From positions 93,093,521 through 93,157,520 of the forward strand of contig CM041297.1 in the NCBI GenBank assembly GCA_023052935.1: DNA of 64,000 bases, read 5' to 3'. The notes under the pieces are model-generated. The model was not told where the DNA came from. It did no database searches and worked only from the letters and a program-made list of their open reading frames with translations. The position numbers and the translations under genes were made by a program. Each line of letters starts with the position of its first letter. Position 1 is the first letter of the stretch. The stretch comes from Piezodorus guildinii. Lineage: Eukaryota > Arthropoda > Insecta > Hemiptera > Pentatomidae. Below, one piece after another: positions 57,481 to 64,000 of this stretch.

Positions 57481-57593
57481 ATACAATAAAGATATTATTC
57501 TAATTTTCTTTTTTATTTCAACTAATTGTTTTTTGTTTTTTTTTAGGTTAAAAAATAACTTGAAATTATTTATTTGTATATAATTAAATTCAG

Positions 57594-57595
<2 letters not shown>

Positions 57596-57664
<69 letters not shown>
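57596..57664. repeat. Poly-A then (TA)n
   Basis: About 30 A followed by about 38 bases of TA; may be the tail of a retroposed sequence on plus. Confidence 0.85.
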
Positions 57665-57669
<5 letters not shown>

Positions 57670-57730
57670 GTTTGAAATAATTCGGGTTTTAGGTCATTAA
57701 ACTATCACTCCTTCTTAATTTTCTTTATTT

Positions 57731-57772
57731 GGACGTTTCGATCCTCCGTCCATGAATACACATAGGATCCTT
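57731..57772 (-). ncRNA. Possible hammerhead-like motif, core damaged
   Basis: The reverse strand shows GGATCC, a loop, GGAGGATC, GAAA, CG, TCC, giving a GATCC/GGATC stem II and a GTC cleavage triplet. The expected CTGANGA upstream is replaced by TTTAAAA. Confidence 0.25.
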
Positions 57773-57805
57773 TTAAACACTGCAATTAAACAGAAATTGA
57801 ATTGA

Positions 57806-57816
57806 ATATATATATA

Positions 57817-57858
<42 letters not shown>
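57806..57858. repeat. (TA)n microsatellite
   Basis: Alternating TA with one ATTA break. Confidence 0.95.
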
Positions 57859-57860
<2 letters not shown>

Positions 57861-57861
<1 letters not shown>

Positions 57862-58135
57862 TAACGTTGATCTTTCATAGTTACACGAAATAATATTTAA
57901 TACGAAATCATTTTTTGGTATTCCTTATCAATGAGCAAGATAAGATATGTGCATCCTATAAGAAACGTGATCGAAACATTTTTTTTTTTTTTAAAGCATT
58001 AAAAATAATTAGAAATTAATTTCTTGTGTATGAAATGAATATCAACAACCTTAAAATAAAAATCTAGATTTTTATAACGTTGTTCTGTCATATTTCTAAG
58101 AAATAATAGTTGTATACGAAATCATTTTTTGTTGT
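57861..58135 (+). repeat. Diverged direct repeat pair
   Basis: ATAACGTTGATCTTTCATAG with TACGAAATCATTTTTTGG at 57861-57922, and ATAACGTTGTTCTGTCATAT with TACGAAATCATTTTTTGT at 58075-58135. A short segment duplicated about 215 bp apart; no coding content. Confidence 0.45.
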
Positions 58136-59235
58136 GTTTAAATAATAAATATACCTAAATAAATATTCTAAAATAAATATGAAGAAAACTGTTTTTCTGA
58201 TAAAAAAAAAAAAAAAAAAAAAAAAATCTATTTCCCTAAGGGTCTCGAATAACATTGGTAAACATGAAGCTGCGGTGAAACATCTTATCTTATATTCTTA
58301 CTTCAAATATATTCTTTTCTCAGAGGCAAATGTACGATAAAATACATTTAGAAAGCAGAAAAAAATTCGAAGATACGGAATATTGAAATATAATAAAAAG
58401 GCTTCAGATGTAGGCCTTCCATGTTATTTCAAAGACAAGTAATTGAATACGAATGAATATTAAAAAAAAAAAAAATTAACTTATTGTGTTTTATAGATGT
58501 GCACAATTTGTTTGTCTTGTCACTAAAGCTTGATAATGTGCGGTCAAATAACAACTTAGAACTCCTATCACATGTACTTAAAACAAGATTTAAAGAAACT
58601 AAAATCACAAACAATAATCTATTTACAACAATTATTCTTAGATATTAAAAATAATTCTTCTAGAAAAATTAGGAAATATTTTATATTTTTGATGAGAATT
58701 ATTAAAGGATTGCTTTGACTTGAAGATGAAAAATAATATTAAGACTGAATTATTTTCCTTGAGATAAAAGTAAGATATTAATAAAAAAAAAAAAAAAATT
58801 ATTATCTCTAAGTTTTAATTACTAGACCATATTTGATAATATTACCAACTTAATACAAAATTAGTTAATAGTCCTTCAGCCATTAAAATATAAAATCATT
58901 AAATTCAACATTTTAATTTTATTTTCAATAAATCCAATTTAGGAAGGAAAAAAAAAAATGTTACATTTATCAGGAACAATCTCTGTATTGGAATCGTTCC
59001 GATTCGCGGCACAAAGCAATTTATTGCAATTATTCAATGGTCGCGGGTTCTGTAATTTCCAGGTCGTTTCAATTATAACATGTCTCATAAAATAGGAATG
59101 GAGGAAGGAAAAAAAAAAAAAAAAAGACATGACGAATAAACCAGAATCCGCATGAACGGCTACCCTCCATTTTATTTTTAATAAAGTAAATTGTTTATAC
59201 TCAAACACGTATAATCGAAATATATTTTTAAAAAA
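58136..59235. other. A+T-rich DNA with poly-A runs
   Basis: Poly-A runs at about 58200-58226, 58462-58474, 58782-58797 and 59108-59125; no supported gene. Confidence 0.5.
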
Positions 59236-60081
59236 TCTAGTGCACGCAACACAAAACTTTAACTTACCTCTGTTGTTAAAATCAATTTAAGAATTTAAAA
59301 TTAGAGATGAAACTAATTCTTGAAGAATTAATTACATTGAGTTTCAATAGAAACATGTGTTTGATTACATAATCAATTGTATTATTATGTACGAAACTCA
59401 GTTTGCTTTATCGGCTTCTTATCAATCTCTTTCAACCTTTATAATTTGGATATAAGATACTTCTTTTTTTTATGAAATGTTTAGCCTTCCAACGGTATAT
59501 AATGGATCTATATTACAATTTTTATGTAAAAAACAAAAAGATTGCATACAAAAATATATTTGTTTTTTTTTCTATTAGTTGGATATCGAATTCGTACAAC
59601 TTACATATTTATCTGTTTCTTATCAATGTTAAAAATATGATATGATTAATTTTATAGAATCTACAAAATTAAAGGTACTTTGGAGGAAGAAAATTTAAAA
59701 TATAGGCATTTAAGCCCTGTCAGACTATTTCAATCAGAATGAAACCTACGTGTTATTAGAGCCCATAAAATTTTATATTGATATAGTGAGTTTAATTAAA
59801 ATTATTAGAGCCATTTTTGAGAAAATGGTAAATAAGGACACAATGCATGGTATAAAATGGCTCTTCTAGTGAGCGAATTTTGATGAATAAGTTGCTGTAA
59901 CATCTCGGGCGTATGGCTGTCTTAAAAATGAAATTTGAGTTTCTAGCGGCTATTCGCTTTCACGCTAGATTTACCACACACGGAGACCTTTTTGCGGGAC
60001 TTGGTCACTTGGACTTCGGGGACTCTAAAACGTCTATTTCCGGCGAAAACTCAAATTGGAAAACTTTTATGATCGCAATAC
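59236..60081 (+). mobile_element. HINE-like repeat, nearly full but hairpin lost
   Basis: TCTAGTGCACGCAACACAAA, ACTTTAACTTACCTCTGTTG at the 5' end; AACATCTCGGGCGTATGGCT and TTTATGATCGCAATACG near the 3' end. The open frame at 59913-60119 lies within it. Confidence 0.72.
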
Positions 60082-60233
60082 GTATCATAAGCTTAAATTT
60101 TATATTTATTAATGTTTGATGAATAAATACATAGTACTTACATGCCCATGAGCTGGTAGATGCAGGGCTTGAGCGGTAGTTCGTGTGAACTGAAACATTA
60201 AATTTTAATTATCATAATTAACTATCCATTGCA

Positions 60234-60330
60234 TGTTGTCGACTTGATTTAATTTAATAATTGACTGATATTAATTAATTATATATTCAATCATCAAAGA
60301 TTTAAATAATTAATGATAAAGTCGACAACA
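60234..60330. repeat. Short inverted repeat with 12-bp perfect ends
   Basis: TGTTGTCGACTT at 60234-60245 and AAGTCGACAACA at 60319-60330, with partly complementary A+T-rich sequence inside (73 bp). Could be a tiny MITE remnant. Confidence 0.4.
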
Positions 60331-60599
60331 CTGATTATATTTTCTGAAACATATTTATAGATAAAACACTTGTTGGCACAATTGATCTGTCTTTTTTTAA
60401 TGTTTAAGTCTTTTAAGCAGTATAAACATTTTGAAAGCTATACATAAGTCTATTAACTGAACTTTGGTCATGTTAGACTCAATTGGGATTTTCGCAAAGT
60501 TGATCCATAGAAGATGATCCAAACATGTTTATTACCAGTCAAAAATTATTTAAACAAGTTTAAAATAATTGCTTTAACTTATTTGGAATAACTTCTTTT

Positions 60600-61480
60600 C
60601 ACTCTCTTATCAGGGCACATTTTAATGTAAGTTTATTCACAATCAACACCAAACAAACTGGTCTATTAGTATTATTGTAGTAGTCTAATGGAAATAATAA
60701 AACGATATATGACGCATGTACACCTTCGTACCCTTTCCACCAAGCCAGTGAATTTCCTTCGTCACCTATTCCCATATGAAACCCGGAAACTCATCATTAC
60801 CTCATTAATATTTCCCCACTTCGACTACTGCTGTACGGTATACGATAGTGTTTCTGAAGATCTCGAAGTAAAAGTAAAACTGTTAATCAAATGCTTTGTT
60901 CGATTTATCTTCGGGGTTCTTACGTACACCTCGCTTTCCCAATTTTATAGCGAGTTGAGATGGCTTTATGCTTCCAATCGTCGCAAGAATTTCCTTGCAT
61001 CATTCCTTTACCAAGTTAACCATCGTATATTCGAGACTTCTATACCTCGCGACCTCGTCTGTTTCCGTTATACAGGCCTTCAGATTTTACACTATGGCCC
61101 ACCGTTCAGTACAATTCGGCAGATCGTTCCTTATCCGATCCTCAAGCTTATGGAATTCTATTCCTCTTTCTATCCGTGACTCCAACTCTCTTCCTACCTT
61201 TAAATCCCGCTTATTTATTCATGTCCTGACCACCTAGTCATAACAGAATTGTAAATAAGGCTCATTTTATTTGCACATGTCTGTTTTCTATTAGTTTTAG
61301 TTAACTTGTTTATATTTATTTATTGGACTGATTGTAATATTACTTAATTAAGAACTGTTTCTCATTACAAAAAAGAATTAATTACTCTAAGACTCTGAAG
61401 CCCATTTTATAAATTATGTTAATTTCATCTCACTTGTCCCGGGCTTGTCCCAGGATAATAATGAATTTCTTTTATTCTGG
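60600..61480 (+). pseudogene. CR1/L2-like LINE fragment with 3' end
   Basis: An open frame at 60688-61179 contains YETRKLIITSLIFPHFDYCC, LLIKCFVRFIFGV and YSELRWLYASNRRKNFLASF, the RT thumb and C-terminus. A frameshift near 61090 moves the ending (SSSLWNSIPLSIRDSNSLPT, then SRLFIHVLTT) into another frame, closing at about 61237. Earlier sequence (from about 60600) shows further relics with stops. The 3' untranslated part ends with a GTCCCAGGATAATAA block shared with the minus-strand copy near 39.2 kb, so both belong to one family. The palm catalytic region is missing: a 5'-truncated dead copy. Confidence 0.68.
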
Positions 61481-63038
61481 TCTAAAAAATATAACATTTA
61501 CATCCATGTTATTTCATTACACCATGATCACTTGACGACTGTGTATTTTGTTAAGTCGCTTAGATAAAAGCAGTGCCAACAACGAACTAAAAATAAGTTA
61601 AGGTGTAACAATAACCAGGCACATTGAACCCTTTGCTCCCTGAATAAGGAAATGTTTAGAACTATAGTCGTAAATACAGACATGCAGGTGTACACATACG
61701 AGTAAATGTTATATACATCTATCGTAAGCAGATAAGAATAATTTTAAAAATGAAAAGTGATGCTAAAAATACACCGAGATCTAAAACACGCCATTCTACC
61801 CATAAGTCCCAAGAGGTCATGATGAAGAGGGTTAAGCCTTCGTCGAAGCGCAAGTTCGAGTCAAGTGGGGCCTGTTGATTTATTTGGTGGCAGTACTACG
61901 AATTTCGACCTTCTCAATTTGAATATGATAGGTTGATAACCAGACGACAATCTCGCCTTTATTTCAGTCGATGAGACCGTTACTAGTACAGAATCATAAA
62001 CCTAAAAGGTTCGATATGTTAATAATAACTTAAGGTCAGATATAAAATATGTTTTATATTTAATTTTTGACAGAAGTCAGCTATACTATGAATAACCCAA
62101 TATATTAAGTCCAATAAAAAACTATTATTTTTAATATTCCTTATTTGTGATGCTTTAATGTCAATATAGCATAGTATACTGGGGTATAGTATGATCAAAT
62201 CAAAAAAAGGGATTTATCTAACAAAAGGTGGAGTAACTTAGTGGCTTATGTTGTATCATATGTATTGATACACTCGTTAGAATTCCAAGTTCTGAAACTC
62301 CCAACTCTTGTGCACTATAAGGAGCCGTTGAAATCTGGCAAAACTAAAAAAACACCTTAATAGTAAGTTATTTCGTCTTGATAACTATTTTTCAGAACAG
62401 TTAACAGCAAACTGTAATAATCAAACTACATGTATATATCATATATTGCATACATAATAGAATAAATATGATATTAAATTCATAGTAGCAATTTGATCAA
62501 TACATTCATTAAGATTATTTCTTTGATATATCTTGGCGTCTGTTGACAAATTCTTAATATTTTTCGGAAGTTTAATCTTCTAAATGATTAGTTATATAGC
62601 ATTTTGCTGAGAACTGCATTGAATAATGGCAATGAAGAGAAAAATCACTGATTTTAACGTTTTGTTTGACATTTTGCAAGGTTTCATTGGCCGCTTATTT
62701 CAGAAGCTGTTTGAAATACTTTATAATATTAACTGTATAACTTACAGGAGATTAGCTTATCTTTAAAATTGATAACGACAATGTTACAACTGAAATGAGT
62801 TATTGAGGAAAAACTGGAAAGGTTTCTTTTCTTAGTAGTTCGTTCAAGATGTCGGATAACACACACGGGTTAGGAGTTGCAAAACTTTTTATAACAGGGG
62901 ATTATACATCCAATATACCAGTAAATCAAAATAACTCCACTTATTCGTAAGCAAAAATACTATCCATACTGGGATATAGGATCTCATTCACTGATTCACT
63001 AATCACTAATTCATAAATGTATAATGATGGATGCTCAC
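61481..63038. other. Probable intron downstream of the 63-kb exon
   Basis: Starts (reading minus) with the donor GTGAGC. No further exon recognised on the minus strand here. Confidence 0.4.
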
Positions 63039-63240
63039 CTGATCTGAGGGTGTAGACTAGAGCTGCGGTGGTGAGAAGGACAATGACAGTCCCCAGGAGG
63101 AGGGCAGCCACCAGGGTTGCCACCTTAGACCTGGGGGTCCTCTGCCCTTCGGTCTGGGCAGCTTTGGCCGCGCAGTCCGGGAGTCGTTCGATCGTGTACA
63201 CGCCCTTCCGGACGTCGTCGTCGAAGCAGGGGTTATCCAT
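63039..63240 (-). CDS. Coding exon, N-terminus of a single-pass membrane protein
   Basis: Seen: the reverse strand reads a pyrimidine tract ending TTTGCAG, directly followed by ATG at 63240, then 67 codons plus one base, then CAG|GTGAGC, a strong donor (GT at 63038-63037). The exon is 202 bp (phase 1) and much richer in G+C than its surroundings. The protein starts MDNPCFDDDVRKGVYTIERL, has a basic stretch (R34, R37, K39), then a hydrophobic segment at about residues 40-64 (VATLVAALLLGTVIVLLTTA) and RS before the splice. A short hydrophilic N-terminus with positive charge before a single membrane segment suggests a type II protein with its catalytic or binding part outside the cell (inference). 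Because an acceptor precedes the ATG, an untranslated 5' exon should lie at higher coordinates. Later exons should lie at lower coordinates, but I could not identify any. Insect type II peptidases of the neprilysin or DPP type have such first exons, but family membership is not shown. Confidence 0.72.
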
Positions 63241-63655
63241 CTGCAAAGGAAGATCCAAGTTAGTCAGGTTGTGAGGCTGGGGTCAGCAATAAAACTAAAC
63301 TACAGGTCAGGTCCGTGATAAAGATCAAGGGATAACAGTTGTAGAAGGCACAGTTTTTGTATAGACTTTTTATCTTAAAGCGTGAAAACAAAAAAATACG
63401 AAACACTGTGTTAAAATTCAAACTTAATTTGAAATTAAGATGCTTCACAGTTAAAACCTATCTCCGATCTTTGAAGATCGATTGGTGGTTAAATAAAATA
63501 TGCTCCCAAATACCTTAAACAATGAGTACACTTAGGAAGTGTTTCTACAGCAAACAATTAGCTAGAGATAGGGTAGAGAATAGAAATAACTTAAAATGTA
63601 TGGGTTATGCTATTATGCAAATTGATAATTTATTTAGCTATCATCTAAAAGAAGT

Positions 63656-63944
63656 GTTTTTGTTTATTTATTTAACGTCACTTTATGCTTCTGTGGCTAA
63701 TCGGACGATGCTACAGTGGGAGTCCTAAATTTTGCCTATCCAGGTTATATTAGGATAGGCAATTTTAACGAGTACCTGACATCGCACAGGCTCGGGACGA
63801 CCTTTTAACGTCTACTCCGAAGGACGGCATAACTACGGATTTTTTACTCCCATTAACATATCCTAGGACCACCTGCGGGTTCGATCCCGTGACCTTTGGC
63901 ATAGGAGGCTGTTATGCTAGCCACCCAGCTACAAATGATCCCCC
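63656..63944 (-). repeat. SINE-B, inverted, 12-bp target duplication
   Basis: The reverse strand reads GGGGGATCATTTGTAGCTGG, GTCACGGGATCGAACCCGCA, GCCGTCCTTCGGAGTAGACG and GCATCGTCCGATTAGCC. TCTAAAAGAAGT flanks it at 63644-63655 and 63945-63956. It contains a short internal palindromic duplication (TATCCAGGTTATATTAGGAT on plus). Confidence 0.85.
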
Positions 63945-64000
63945 TCTAAAAGAAGTAGTGCATTTTCACACAATAATAATTTCCTTTGAATGTTGTTTAG

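Noticed and set aside
1..64000. CRISPR arrays, bacterial operons, or integrated viral genes
   Set aside because: No regularly spaced short repeats, no dense coding and no viral polymerase or capsid frames seen; the composition and repeats are those of an animal nuclear genome.

Overview
The window looks like nuclear DNA of an arthropod, most likely an insect. It is strongly A+T-rich, has very low gene density, and is packed with (TA)n and (TG)n microsatellites, tRNA-headed SINEs, decayed LINE reverse-transcriptase fragments and DNA-transposon remnants. There are no operons, bacterial genes, rRNA or CRISPR arrays. Species cannot be fixed from sequence alone; a hemipteran-type repeat landscape is only an impression. 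Most long open frames are chance or retroelement remnants.

Host coding content is thin. The best gene piece is a 202-bp, G+C-rich coding exon at 63039-63240 (minus). It is bounded by a good splice acceptor and donor and encodes the N-terminus of a single-pass, probably type II, membrane protein. Two weaker minus-strand candidates are a possible promoter plus signal-peptide exon at 4.2-4.35 kb and a multi-hydrophobic exon with a splice donor at 56551-56766.

Retroelements: a Jockey-like LINE family has fragments near 18.6, 19.4, 22.2, 25.0, 27.5, 29.4 and 52.6 kb; related Jockey-like fragments lie at 32.0 and 48.0 kb. A CR1/L2-like LINE family lies at 6.7, 39.2 and 60.6 kb, and an RTE-type fragment at 7.3 kb. 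Three tRNA-headed SINE families are present: A at 14.7 and 17.0 kb; B at 35.6, 43.1, 43.8, 46.3, 53.2 and 63.7 kb; C at 0.9, 1.8, 49.5 and 55.2 kb. Several have clear target-site duplications.

DNA elements: the dominant repeat (about 14 pieces) has subterminal inverted repeats, a long terminal hairpin and an internal TG microsatellite. This architecture recalls Helentron-derived non-autonomous elements (HINE/DINE-1 type). There is also an hAT-like MITE with an 8-bp duplication, and a second MITE family in two copies.

The most interesting signal is a recurring motif, CTGANGA - short hairpin - GAAACGT(H) - GGC, found near the ends of at least three unrelated-looking inverted-repeat elements (2.8-3.75 kb, 17.5-17.9 kb, 54.2-54.4 kb) and in further solo or interrupted copies (8.1, 13.7-14.4, 27.9, 57.2 and 57.7 kb). 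It matches the core of a minimal hammerhead ribozyme with an almost absent, palindromic stem III, the type associated with Penelope-like retroelements. Stem II shows a compensatory change between families. Activity is not shown here.
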